In this document: positions 43,578-52,488 of the stretch, piece after piece
How positions within the stretch are numbered: position 1 is the stretch's first letter
How the letters are laid out: each line of letters opens with the position of its first letter
From: Colimorpha_A sp045543555
GTDB lineage: Bacteria; Bacillota; Clostridia; Oscillospirales; CAG-272
DNA: 64,000 bases
Direction: 5' to 3'
Assembly: GCA_045543555.1 (NCBI GenBank)
Contig: JAZQMQ010000024.1
Location: 124,001 to 188,000 of the forward strand
Notes under the pieces: model-generated
Told to the model about the DNA's origin: nothing
The model's input: only the letters and a program-made list of their open reading frames with translations
Database searches by the model: none
Made by a program: the position numbers and the translations under genes

Positions 43578-43590
43578 GGGTGTTAATATT

Positions 43591-45264
43591 ATGGCTTATA
43601 TGTCTGATATTGAAATAGCACAGTCAATTAAGATGCTTCCTATCGGCAGAATTGCCGAAAAGCTTGAGATCAGCGAGGAGAATTACGATCCTTACGGAAA
43701 ATTCAAGGCGAAGCTTGATCTTTCTATTCTTAACAGAGAACGTGAGAACGGGAAGCTTATTCTCGTTACCGCAATTACCCCCACCCCTGCGGGTGAGGGT
43801 AAGACCACCACGACTATCGGTCTTTCCGACGGTCTTCGTAGAATCGGCAAGAATTCCGTAGTTGCTCTCCGTGAGCCCTCTCTCGGCCCTGTATTCGGAG
43901 TCAAGGGCGGTGCGGCAGGCGGTGGTTATGCTCAGGTCGTGCCTATGGAGGATATTAATCTTCATTTTACGGGCGACTTTCATGCAATAGGCGCTGCAAA
44001 CAATCTTCTTGCCGCAATGCTCGACAATCACATTTATCAGGGAAATGCCCTTAATATTGACCCGAGAAGGATTACTTGGAAGAGATGCGTTGACATGAAC
44101 GACCGTCAGCTTCGCTTTGTTACAGACGGTCTTGGCGGCAGAGTAAACGGTGTGCCACGTGAGGATGGATACGATATAACTGTTGCTTCCGAAATTATGG
44201 CGGTGCTTTGTCTTTCCGAGTCTCTAACTGACCTTAAGGCAAGACTTTCGAGAATAATAGTTGGATACACCTATAACGACGAGCCTGTTACTGCAGGAGA
44301 TCTTAAAGCTGCGGGTGCAATGACTGCGCTTCTTCGCGATGCTCTTAAGCCCAATCTTGTTCAGACTCTTGAGGGCAATCCCGCTATCGTTCACGGCGGT
44401 CCTTTTGCTAACATTGCTCACGGATGTAATTCTGTAATTGCGACGAGAATGGCAATGAAGCTTGGTGATTATTCAGTTACCGAGGCAGGCTTTGGCGCAG
44501 ACCTTGGAGCAGAGAAGTTCCTCGATATCAAGTGCCGCGTTGCTGGTCTTAAGCCATCTGCAGTCGTAATTGTTGCTACCGTTCGTGCTCTTAAGATGCA
44601 TGGTGGAAGAGCTAAGACAGAGCTTGGAAACGAGGACCTTGAAGCGCTTGAAAAAGGGCTTCCCAACCTCCTTCGTCACGTTTCCAATATTACTGAGGTA
44701 TATAAGCTTCCTGCTGTTGTTGCAGTCAACCGTTTCCCCACGGATACAGATGCCGAGATTGCTCTTGTTATTGAGAAATGCGCTGAGCTTGGTGTAAAGG
44801 CCATCCTCTCTGACGTATGGGCAAAAGGTGGAGAAGGAGGAATTGAGCTCGCACACGAGGTCGTAAGACTTTGTGAAGAGGGTGAGAACAATTTCTCATT
44901 CAGCTATCCTGACGAGTACTCTATTGAGGAAAAAATCGAGGCTGTTGTCAAGCGTGTCTACCGCGGTGCAGGAATTAATATTGTACCTGCCGCTAAGAAG
45001 CAGATAGACAAGCTCGCTTCTATGGGACTTTCTCATCTTCCCGTTTGCATAGCAAAAACGCAGTACTCATTCTCCGATGATATGACAAAGCTTGGCGCAC
45101 CCGTTGACTTTACGGTAACCGTTCGTAACGTAAAGGTTTCTGCAGGCGCAGGATTTATCGTTGTTCTGACCGGAGACATTATGACCATGCCCGGTCTGCC
45201 CAAGGTTCCCGCCGCAGAGAAGATCGATGTTCTCGAGGACGGAACCATGGTAGGACTTTTCTAA
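43591..45264 (+). CDS. fhs: Formate--tetrahydrofolate ligase
   Basis: Fhs makes 10-formyl-THF from formate, THF and ATP. The 557 residues show the ATP-binding P-loop TPTPAGEGKTTTTIGL, REPSLGPVFGVKGGAAGGGY and the late TGDIMTMPGLPKVPAA. Start MAYMSDIEIAQSI is ten bases after GAGGG; the open frame that runs back into purL is not coding. Placement at the end of the purine operon makes sense: both formyl-transfer steps upstream use its product, and the ZTP switch responds when that product is low. Confidence 0.96.
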   Translation: MAYMSDIEIAQSIKMLPIGRIAEKLEISEENYDPYGKFKAKLDLSILNRERENGKLILVTAITPTPAGEGKTTTTIGLSDGLRRIGKNSVVALREPSLGPVFGVKGGAAGGGYAQVVPMEDINLHFTGDFHAIGAANNLLAAMLDNHIYQGNALNIDPRRITWKRCVDMNDRQLRFVTDGLGGRVNGVPREDGYDITVASEIMAVLCLSESLTDLKARLSRIIVGYTYNDEPVTAGDLKAAGAMTALLRDALKPNLVQTLEGNPAIVHGGPFANIAHGCNSVIATRMAMKLGDYSVTEAGFGADLGAEKFLDIKCRVAGLKPSAVVIVATVRALKMHGGRAKTELGNEDLEALEKGLPNLLRHVSNITEVYKLPAVVAVNRFPTDTDAEIALVIEKCAELGVKAILSDVWAKGGEGGIELAHEVVRLCEEGENNFSFSYPDEYSIEEKIEAVVKRVYRGAGINIVPAAKKQIDKLASMGLSHLPVCIAKTQYSFSDDMTKLGAPVDFTVTVRNVKVSAGAGFIVVLTGDIMTMPGLPKVPAAEKIDVLEDGTMVGLF

Positions 45265-45274
45265 TACTTAAATA

Positions 45275-45296
45275 CCCCCTTCAAAAACGAAGGGGG
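45275..45296 (+). other. Intercistronic hairpin between fhs and the esterase gene
   Basis: ccccctt and aaggggg with flanking tc/ga pair around caaaaacg. The next bases are gaaacta, without a T-run, so it is more likely an RNA-stability or processing element than a strong terminator. Confidence 0.5.
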
Positions 45297-45317
45297 GAAA
45301 CTATAAAGGAGTTTATT

Positions 45318-46118
45318 TTGGAAAATATTCGTTTATGGAACGAGGGACAAGTCCCTTATTTTAAAGAGGAGTACGGCCAAGCCGAGACCACACTCACCCC
45401 ATATCTGATAAATGACGGCAAGAAAAGGGGTTGTGTCATCGTTTGCCCCGGAGGTGGTTATAGAGTTAGAGCTGATCACGAGGGCGGTCCTATTGCAGAA
45501 ACAATCAACAAATACGGTGTTAATGCCTTTGTCCTTAATTACAGATTATACCCGTACAAATACCCCGCAATTACAGAGGACGTTTTAAGAGCGATAAGAT
45601 ATGTCAGATTTAATGCCGATAAGCTCGGAATCGATCCCGACAAGATAGCTGTTCTTGGTTTCTCGGCAGGTGGACATCTTGCTAACTCTGCTATGTGTAT
45701 GTTTGATTACGGCAGAGAAGACGGAGATGAGATCGATCGTGTTTCATCCAGACCCGACGGAGTTATTCTGTGTTACGGTGTTATTTCTCTTATGAAGTAC
45801 GCTCACGCAGGCTCAAAGAGTGTTATTATTGGCGGTCTTCCCAATGAGGACGAGCTTGCTGTAAAGATGTCGGGCGAGCTCGCAGTAAAAGAAGATACGC
45901 CCCATTGCTTTATCTGGCATACACAGGACGATTCGGCAGTGCCTGTTCAGAATTCACTTAATCTCTACGTAGCGCTTACCGAAAAGAAGATCCCCTCAGC
46001 TCTTTACGTATTCCCCCACGGTTCTCATGGCCTCGGTTTGGCATCCAACAAAAACGACATTTCAAAATGGAGCGAGCTTCTTGGCATTTGGCTTCAGAAT
46101 GAAGGATATTCCAATTAA
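45318..46118 (+). CDS. Alpha/beta-hydrolase, acetyl-esterase-like
   Basis: The product has 266 residues and no signal peptide, so it acts inside the cell. The oxyanion region CPGGGY, nucleophile Ser in GFSAGGH, an Asp in HTQDDSAVP and His in FPHGSHGLGLA complete the triad. The pattern matches esterases of the acetylxylan/BD-FAE type that remove acyl groups from sugars. TTG 45318 with AAAGGA seven bases before it is the likely start. It lies 53 bases after fhs, separated only by a hairpin, and may be partly read through from the purine operon, although its job looks catabolic. Confidence 0.82.
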   Translation: MENIRLWNEGQVPYFKEEYGQAETTLTPYLINDGKKRGCVIVCPGGGYRVRADHEGGPIAETINKYGVNAFVLNYRLYPYKYPAITEDVLRAIRYVRFNADKLGIDPDKIAVLGFSAGGHLANSAMCMFDYGREDGDEIDRVSSRPDGVILCYGVISLMKYAHAGSKSVIIGGLPNEDELAVKMSGELAVKEDTPHCFIWHTQDDSAVPVQNSLNLYVALTEKKIPSALYVFPHGSHGLGLASNKNDISKWSELLGIWLQNEGYSN

Positions 46119-46144
46119 TTAAAACCTTATTTGGTTGCGCTTCA

Positions 46145-46184
46145 TTTGTAACTTTTCTTCTGCTGTATGAAGAAAAGTTACAAA
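46145..46184. repeat. Perfect 16-bp inverted repeat
   Basis: tttgtaacttttcttc and gaagaaaagttacaaa pair perfectly around tgctgtat. It may end transcription of the esterase gene, but the stem is AT-rich and lacks a clean T-run. Its length is unusual for the window. Confidence 0.6.
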
Positions 46185-46197
46185 TCTATATCCTATA

Positions 46198-46245
46198 AAA
46201 AAACAGCCTCTCTGCAGAAGAAAACTGCAAAGAGGCTGTTATCTG
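46198..46245 (-). terminator. Terminator on the CotH side
   Basis: aacagcctct and agaggctgtt, extended by ctgcag/ctgc pairing, form a long hairpin. On the minus strand it is followed by T7. Confidence 0.75.
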
Positions 46246-46425
46246 TTAATGGATAAATTTTAGAGGATTGACTGACTTGTGCCACAGTTTATGCGTCGAA
46301 CATGTCCCATCTTCTGAAAAGATAAGATTATATTTGGCTTTGTCCGTCATCTCGCACAGACGGAGCAACACGGTGTTGACACACGCGTGAAGCTTGCCGT
46401 GATGTCCTTTCAAACGTGATGGGTG
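46246..46425 (-). pseudogene. Unidentified coding remnant downstream of cotH
   Basis: Between the terminator and the cotH stop, a minus-strand frame of about 58 codons is open (including KLHACVNTVLLRLCEMTDKA and WHKSVNPLKFIH before TAA at 46246). It has no start codon or ribosome site of its own. It looks like the tail of a lost gene, but it is not recognised and could be chance. Confidence 0.25.
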
Positions 46426-46428
46426 ATA

Positions 46429-48330
46429 TCATTTATACATGGAGAGACAGCGGTTGAGGTAGTCCACAAACTTTGCAGGCCTGTTCTCCATAAAATCCGT
46501 AATAGAACCGAGAGCGCGGGTCCAATTGTTGTAGGTGTATTTTTTTCCGATGACATTCTGCCAGCGGGTAACGTGATTTTGAACTTCGGAAGATACCTGT
46601 GCTACCAGCGCTTCATAGTGTTCGTTAAGAAGCTGTTGCTTTTCTTCGGAGATCAGATCGCGGCAGTAGGCTTCAAACTCGGCACGGAACGCGTCGTTTC
46701 TCATGCAGAACGCAAACAAGCCTTGCAGATACAGGGAGTCGGGATATAGCCTAGTTTCTCCGCTGTTGGAGTAAAAGTTGTGGTAAGCGGGGATATAGTT
46801 GCCAAGGGTTCGCCAAAAGGTATCTACGGTAGCACGGTTGTCAATATCGGAGGATATATCGGGACGGCCATAGCGAGACATGGTCATGTCCATATCGCGG
46901 GTCATAAATCTCCATTTGCCGTCGGTGATCTCAATATCCTCGATGGGCACTCCCGTATATTTCCACAGCTTGATGTTATTGTGGGGCCAGTCGGTGTTAC
47001 AGAGGTAGAGATTGAGTGCGAACCACTCCTTCAGACTTACAAGATCGACGTTAGCCTCCAGTTTTTCGAACGCGGCGTTGTAGTCTGCTTCGCCGGCGTC
47101 TACCTTCGAGCAGATCTCCTTGGAGAATTTCAGCCAATCCTTGAGAGTGTTCTGTGCAATTTCGTTGTCATCGGTATCGTAGTAGAACCAAACGTTGCAG
47201 TAGCGGCAGGAACTGCCATTAGAGTGATCGTTGCAATGACGGCTCGTGTCCAACTCACTTTTGATGACTACTACCTCATCATCAAGGACGCCCCAAACAC
47301 GCTTGACAAAATCTTCATTGAGGTTTTCTCTCATATCTAAAAGCCCGTAATATTCGCCGTTGAGATACACAACGGCATATTGGCAGTAAGAATATTCTAG
47401 AGACTTTACCACGTCGGCGGCAAAGTTATTCGCCAGACCATCACGTATGATGGTAGCATTCTCAGGGTTGCAGGCGGTATGGAGCAGGGAATCGTTGCCG
47501 CCGTTGCGGAGAATGAAGCTGTCGTAACGATCAAGGATCTCACCTTCGTTTTTGCCAGCCTTGACTACACGCTCTGGGAAGAGTGCATAGCGAAAAGTTC
47601 CCTGGCCAACGTAGGCGGCGTCTGCTCCAAAATAACCGGTCTTACGAGCGATGATCTTGAAGGACTTTTGCTTCAGCCCACGGGAAGAACCGCCGAAAAG
47701 GCGGAGACCTGCGTCCTGAGAAATGACAGTTTCACCGTCAGGTGTGACGATCTCTACATGGGCAGGACGCTCGATTGTATCATGAACGCTTGCATACATA
47801 TCCTTCAGATCGTTTTCGTTGGCCGAAATCATGACGGTATATAGGGTGCTTGCCTTACTGTCACGGATTACATAGGTATGGGTGACCACTTCGCCGATCA
47901 TATTTCCACTGTCAAAACGCGCAGCTCGTATGGTCAGAGCATCCTTTTGTACTGTAATAGCTTCTTTGTATTCCTTGGATGTTTTGGTGGGCACCGAGCC
48001 GTCGGTGGTGTAACGGATGGTCTCTCCATTGGAAGCGGATAACTCTACGGTCACTGCAGAGGTGTATACACCGCCCTTTTCGGAAAATATGACGGATTCT
48101 GCAGGTGAAGGTTTTTCTTCCTTTGTGGTTGAGTGATCTGTAGTTGAGTTGGTAGTGACGTCGGTTTCGGGAACCGTTACTGTTTCGGTGGGGGTATTAG
48201 TTTGAGTGTCTGTGACGGTTTCGGTGGTAGCTGTGCCGTCGGAAGGGACAGAGGTGTTGCATGACGACAAAAGAATGATTGATGCCAGAAGGCAGGCCAC
48301 TAAGGCGTGGAAGTTATGTTTTTTATTCAT
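46429..48330 (-). CDS. CotH-type kinase lipoprotein with chitobiase-like domain
   Basis: This is a surface lipoprotein of the spore-coat CotH family, atypical protein kinases that phosphorylate coat or secreted proteins. The 633 residues begin with a lipoprotein signal (lipobox LLSSC) and a Thr/Val-rich linker to about residue 80. A chitobiase/hexosaminidase C-terminal-type domain follows (IRYTTDGSVPT). The CotH core has FILRNGGNDSL, a YGLLDMRENLNEDFV segment and MTRDMDMTMSRYG, similar to catalytic-loop and metal-binding parts of CotH. AAAGGA before ATG 48330 is preferred to an ATG six codons earlier. By eye GC is higher than in flanking genes, suggesting transfer. Confidence 0.85.
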   Translation of the reverse strand: MNKKHNFHALVACLLASIILLSSCNTSVPSDGTATTETVTDTQTNTPTETVTVPETDVTTNSTTDHSTTKEEKPSPAESVIFSEKGGVYTSAVTVELSASNGETIRYTTDGSVPTKTSKEYKEAITVQKDALTIRAARFDSGNMIGEVVTHTYVIRDSKASTLYTVMISANENDLKDMYASVHDTIERPAHVEIVTPDGETVISQDAGLRLFGGSSRGLKQKSFKIIARKTGYFGADAAYVGQGTFRYALFPERVVKAGKNEGEILDRYDSFILRNGGNDSLLHTACNPENATIIRDGLANNFAADVVKSLEYSYCQYAVVYLNGEYYGLLDMRENLNEDFVKRVWGVLDDEVVVIKSELDTSRHCNDHSNGSSCRYCNVWFYYDTDDNEIAQNTLKDWLKFSKEICSKVDAGEADYNAAFEKLEANVDLVSLKEWFALNLYLCNTDWPHNNIKLWKYTGVPIEDIEITDGKWRFMTRDMDMTMSRYGRPDISSDIDNRATVDTFWRTLGNYIPAYHNFYSNSGETRLYPDSLYLQGLFAFCMRNDAFRAEFEAYCRDLISEEKQQLLNEHYEALVAQVSSEVQNHVTRWQNVIGKKYTYNNWTRALGSITDFMENRPAKFVDYLNRCLSMYK

Positions 48331-48445
48331 ATAGAACATCCTTTGCATAGTATTCGTACCGCTTGTGAATCACTTGATGAGCGGTATAGAAGTAAATTGT
48401 TGTTTAGCTTACTAATTTTTATTACATTAATGGCGATTTTTATTA

Positions 48446-50218
48446 TTAACTGTCAAACTGTGAATTATAAAGGGAAGCATATACTCCGTTTTTATTCAGT
48501 AGTTCATCATGCTTGCCGTTTTCAACTATTTTACCGTCTCGTATTACAAGAATTACGTCTGCATTTTGTATTGTGGAAAGTCGGTGAGCTATTACGAATG
48601 AAGTACGACCGTTCATCAGGGAGAGCATAGCTTTTTGTATTGCTTGTTCTGTTCTCGAATCGACATTTGAAGTCGCTTCGTCAAGAATCAATATAGGAGC
48701 GTTTGAAAGAAGTGCTCTTGATATTGTTAGTAGCTGTTTTTGTCCCTTAGAAATGTTGACACCGTCATCGGTTAAAACAGTGTCATAACCTTCAGGGAGG
48801 GACATAATATAGTCGTGTATTCCGGCTGTTTTTGCGGCATTTACGATGTCATCATCATTTGCTGAGGAGTTGCCGAAGGCAATATTATCTCTGATAGTTC
48901 CATTAAAGAGCCACGTATCCTGAAGTACCATGGTAAATGATAGTCTCAAGGAATCTCTGGTGAGAGAATAAATGCTTTTTCCGTCAAGCTTTATATCACC
49001 TGAATTAGCATCATAGAATCGCATCAGCAGGTTTACAATAGTTGTTTTACCTGCACCTGTCGGACCGACGATAGCAACAGTGCTACCGCTACTGACGTTG
49101 AGAGAAAAATTCTCGAGTATAGTTTTAGTCTCGTCATATCCGAAAGAAACGTCCTCAAATATTACGTTACCACTAACGTCTGAAATTACTTCAGCAGTCT
49201 CTGAGTCTTCCTTTTCGGGTGCTTCGTCAAGGATTCTGAAAATTCTCTCAGCGGCGGAGGTGGCTGATTGGAGATCTGCGATAATGTTAGCAATTTCTCC
49301 TATTGGGCCGGAAAACCTTCTGGAATATAGTATGAACTCGGATATCCCTGAGAGAGATATTCCATTATATAGATACAATACAGCACCGAGCATACTTACA
49401 AGGGACATGGATAAATTGTTGATAAAGTTGACTGCAGGACCTATTACGCTTCCTTGATATTCAGCATTATAGAATGCCTGTACCGCTTCATCATTCTTTG
49501 AATTGAATCTGTTGATTATAACTTCTTCACGGTTATATGCTTTGATAGTCTTTTGACCGGAAAGCATTTCTTCTGCATAACCGTTCAACTCGCCTAACTT
49601 TGCCGATCTTTTTCTGAATAATGGTCGAACCTTTTGTGAACGGTACCTTATAAACCATATAGAAATCGGTACAGTAAATATGAATATGGTAATCAGTGTA
49701 GGTGATATGATACACATCATTACAAAGGAACCGACGATTGTTATTGCGCTAGTGAATATTTGGAGAAGATCGCTTGAAAGGGAAGCGTTGATAGTATCAA
49801 TATCGTATGATAGACGGCTTATTATATCACCGGTCTGGTTTTTATCGAAAAATCCGATTGGCAGCTTAAGAAGATGGTTAAATACTTGCTTTCTCATTCT
49901 GAATGATATTTTTTTCGATAGCTTTATCATTAGTATCGAAAGAAAATATGAAAGAATGGACGAAATAATATAAAATATGGCCATAAGACCGCAGAAAAGG
50001 AATACGCGTTTAAAGTTTACGTTTGCTTCTCCGCACTCAATTGCTTTGATCGCCTCACCTGATAGCTTTGGTCCGGCAAGAGCAAGTGCACTTGAGGTGA
50101 TAACCAGTATCAAGGCTGTAATGAGCATGGCTTTGTGCTCAAGAAGGTAAGGAAGTAGCCTTTTTAGAACTCCCCATTTGATTTTAGGCTTAAAATCCTG
50201 CTCTTTAGCATTGTTCAT
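48446..50218 (-). CDS. ABC exporter subunit with canonical catalytic site
   Basis: This half-transporter has 590 residues: six helices (to about 310) and one ATPase domain. Walker A is GPTGAGKTT, the signature reads ISKGQKQ instead of LSGGQ, and Walker B ends in LILDEATSNVD with the catalytic Glu present. The partner gene overlaps by four bases (ATGA). Together they form a heterodimer of the BmrCD/TM287-288 type, exporting drugs, lipids or peptides. The weak signature here and degenerate Walker B in the partner mean only one of the two ATP sites is fully active. The substrate is unknown. Confidence 0.93.
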   Translation of the reverse strand: MNNAKEQDFKPKIKWGVLKRLLPYLLEHKAMLITALILVITSSALALAGPKLSGEAIKAIECGEANVNFKRVFLFCGLMAIFYIISSILSYFLSILMIKLSKKISFRMRKQVFNHLLKLPIGFFDKNQTGDIISRLSYDIDTINASLSSDLLQIFTSAITIVGSFVMMCIISPTLITIFIFTVPISIWFIRYRSQKVRPLFRKRSAKLGELNGYAEEMLSGQKTIKAYNREEVIINRFNSKNDEAVQAFYNAEYQGSVIGPAVNFINNLSMSLVSMLGAVLYLYNGISLSGISEFILYSRRFSGPIGEIANIIADLQSATSAAERIFRILDEAPEKEDSETAEVISDVSGNVIFEDVSFGYDETKTILENFSLNVSSGSTVAIVGPTGAGKTTIVNLLMRFYDANSGDIKLDGKSIYSLTRDSLRLSFTMVLQDTWLFNGTIRDNIAFGNSSANDDDIVNAAKTAGIHDYIMSLPEGYDTVLTDDGVNISKGQKQLLTISRALLSNAPILILDEATSNVDSRTEQAIQKAMLSLMNGRTSFVIAHRLSTIQNADVILVIRDGKIVENGKHDELLNKNGVYASLYNSQFDS

Positions 50219-51930
50219 TCAGCCTCACCCCCAATCTGAGAGAGACTGATTTCGCGGTAAATATCGCAATTTTTTATCAACTCATCATGGGTTCCGTCTC
50301 CAACTATGTATCCGTTATCCAGAACCAGTATTCTGTCTGCATGTGAAATAGAGCTTACTCTTTGAGCGACAATTATCTTTGTTGTTTCTGCGTAACTGTT
50401 TTTAAGTGCTGAGCGGAGCTTTGAGTCGGTCTTGTAGTCAAGTGCACTTGAGCTGTCATCAAGAATAAGTATATCTGGGTGTGCAGCAAGTGCGCGAGTT
50501 ATAAGTACACGTTGTCTTTGACCGCCACTTAAGTTGGTTCCTTTAGTATTAAGACAATGCTCAACTCCATCTTCAAGCTTAGAAACAAAATCAAATGCCT
50601 GAGCATTCATAAGAGCTGAATCAATGTCATTCGTCTCGATATCACGTCCAAAATCCACGTTATCCAGCAGTGTTCCCGCATATATAAAATCGTTTTGAAG
50701 AACTGTACCGATCTTTGAGCGAAGCTCTTCCGCGGTTAATGTTTTGATGTCGTGTCCGGAAATTAAAATTTGACCGCTGCTTGCATCGTAAAAGCGCAGG
50801 ATCAACTGTACTAAGGTGGATTTACCGCTTCCTGTTGCGCCAATTATTCCAAGTGTTTGTCCTTTTTTTACAGAGAAAGAAATATCAGACAGATTATTTT
50901 TTGAGCTGTTATATGAAAATGTAACGTTTCTGAATTCGATGAGATTGCCGTTGTCTTCGGGCTCTTCTTTAGGAAGTATTTCATAATCGGGTTTTGTATT
51001 GATTATTTCAGATATTCTTGAAGCTGACGCAGCACCCTTTGAGAAAAGAGTAAACATACGTGTTATAGACAGCATAGCGTTAAGAATGATCGTAAAGTAG
51101 GACATGAATGCGATTATCATTCCGGGCTTTGCATTTCCTCCGTTTACACGCAAAGCACCAACGAGGATAACGGCTGCCATACCAACATTAAGAAACGCGT
51201 TCATAAAAGGGTTTGTAAGAGAGATCAGATATCCGGATTTGAGCTCAGCATTTGAAAGCTCGGTATTGTTGCGGTCAAATTTAGAGTTCTGATGATCTTT
51301 TTTTGAAAGAGCCTTGATGACTCTGATTCCTTGTGACGTTTCACGAACTGTTGAGACCATATCATCTGTACGTTCTTGTACTTTTCTGTAAAGCGGAATG
51401 CCTTTTTTTGAAATAATGAATACAACGGCAGTAATAAGCGGCAATACACTTAAAAGAACAAGGCATAGAAAAGGCTCCATTGAATACGTAACAATGATTC
51501 CGCCAATAAGAAGTATGGGGGCGCGCACACCTAAACGCTGCATCATACCTGTCATGTGATGAATATTATAGGTGTCGGATGTAAGTCTGGTTTCGAGAGT
51601 AGGAATAGTAATTTCGTCAATTTGACGAGATGAGAGATAGGAAATATTCTTAAAAAGATCAGAACGGATTCCTCTCGTAGTATCTCGCGCGACAGCAGAT
51701 GCCATTCGATTTGCAACAATATTACCAACAAGCCCAATAATAGCGCAGAAAATCATAAGAGCACCAAAGAGAATTACTTTTTTCAATTCGCCCGTTGGAA
51801 CCACGTTGTCAATAATATGCTCAAGAATGTAAGGAATAACAAGATCCATTAATGTTCCGATTATTTTAATAATTAAGCCGATACTCATCATGAAAAAATG
51901 TGGGCGAAGGTATTTAAGCAGGAATTTCAA
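50215..51930 (-). CDS. ABC exporter subunit with degenerate ATP site
   Basis: The product has 571 residues, six helices followed by an ATPase domain. Walker A GATGSGKST and signature LSGGQRQRV are intact, but Walker B is LILDDSSSALD, with Asp replacing the catalytic Glu. This is the expected asymmetric partner of the downstream subunit. The gene is first in the pair, preceded by a consensus promoter about 30 bases upstream. No regulator gene lies beside them. Confidence 0.93.
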   Translation of the reverse strand: MKFLLKYLRPHFFMMSIGLIIKIIGTLMDLVIPYILEHIIDNVVPTGELKKVILFGALMIFCAIIGLVGNIVANRMASAVARDTTRGIRSDLFKNISYLSSRQIDEITIPTLETRLTSDTYNIHHMTGMMQRLGVRAPILLIGGIIVTYSMEPFLCLVLLSVLPLITAVVFIISKKGIPLYRKVQERTDDMVSTVRETSQGIRVIKALSKKDHQNSKFDRNNTELSNAELKSGYLISLTNPFMNAFLNVGMAAVILVGALRVNGGNAKPGMIIAFMSYFTIILNAMLSITRMFTLFSKGAASASRISEIINTKPDYEILPKEEPEDNGNLIEFRNVTFSYNSSKNNLSDISFSVKKGQTLGIIGATGSGKSTLVQLILRFYDASSGQILISGHDIKTLTAEELRSKIGTVLQNDFIYAGTLLDNVDFGRDIETNDIDSALMNAQAFDFVSKLEDGVEHCLNTKGTNLSGGQRQRVLITRALAAHPDILILDDSSSALDYKTDSKLRSALKNSYAETTKIIVAQRVSSISHADRILVLDNGYIVGDGTHDELIKNCDIYREISLSQIGGEAE

Positions 51931-51960
51931 GCCAATAACCTCCAGAATTTTATCAAAATA

Positions 51961-51989
51961 ATTATACTATTTTGTAAGTGTTTTGTCAA
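51961..51989 (-). promoter_or_regulatory. Promoter of the ABC exporter pair
   Basis: Minus-strand TTGACA (51989-51984), 17-base spacer, TATAAT (51966-51961). Confidence 0.85.
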
Positions 51990-52053
51990 CTTTTGTTGAA
52001 CATTATATTTAAAATATTTGATACTAAATACGTAATATTTAATCTTAATTATG

Positions 52054-52082
52054 TTGACAAAGTGAATACAATATGCTATAAT
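52054..52082 (+). promoter_or_regulatory. Promoter of tRNA-Gln
   Basis: TTGACA (52054-52059), 17-base spacer, TATAAT (52077-52082), extended -10 TGC. Confidence 0.88.
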
Positions 52083-52092
52083 ACTTGGGTAT

Positions 52093-52167
52093 TGGGATGT
52101 CGCCAAGCGGTAAGGCACCAGACTTTGACTCTGGCATCCGTCGGTTCAAATCCGGCCATCCCAGCCA
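52093..52167 (+). tRNA. tRNA-Gln (anticodon TTG)
   Basis: Acceptor TGGGATG pairs with catccca. The anticodon stem CCAGA/TCTGG holds loop CTTTGAC. The T loop is gg-ttcaaat-cc and CCA is encoded. The anticodon TTG reads CAA. Confidence 0.95.
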
Positions 52168-52204
52168 TGTTGAGTGTCTGATTTAGATGCAGGCACGAAA
52201 AAAC

Positions 52205-52245
52205 GAGAAAAGCGGAGATTTCGAGAGATTTCTCCGCTTTTTTCG
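52205..52245. terminator. Terminator after tRNA-Gln
   Basis: aaaagcggaga and tctccgctttt form a stem with T6 beyond; further pairing inside the loop is possible. It also forms the end of the repeat unit on the minus strand. Confidence 0.8.
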
Positions 52246-52345
52246 ACTCTGAAGTTCTTCGAAATTTTGTAGATGCATTTCGGGCTTTTCAGATCCGTAG
52301 TCAGATTCGAACCGGCGAAATGCATTTTTTGATATAGATTTCCCA
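52246..52345 (-). repeat. Intergenic repeat, copy A
   Basis: On the plus strand cgtagtcagattcgaaccgg (52294-52313) and the following attttttgatatagat stretch recur in diverged form at 53235-53280. Both copies end, in minus orientation, in a hairpin terminator. Reading frames across it look spurious. Nothing else is recognised up to 52488. Confidence 0.45.
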
Positions 52346-52488
52346 CAGAAACAAATCCGTGGACACATCCGAACTATCGAAAACCAAATACTGACCTGCT
52401 GAAGAAAAAGAAAAAGCCTTCTGCATACATAGCCAAATGCTTATTAACCAAGTGTTTAGCTTTTTTATTGCAGAATGGATGATAACAG

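Noticed and set aside
43213..43590. Upstream extension of the fhs frame by 126 codons
   Set aside because: It lies wholly inside purL in another frame, lacks a ribosome site and has no Fhs similarity; GAGGG before ATG 43591 gives the normal N-terminus.
45275..45296. Intrinsic terminator after fhs
   Set aside because: The stem is strong but no T-run follows.
52183..52368. Minus-strand open frames downstream of tRNA-Gln as genes
   Set aside because: They cross a hairpin terminator and a repeat unit, lack ribosome sites and have no recognisable protein features.
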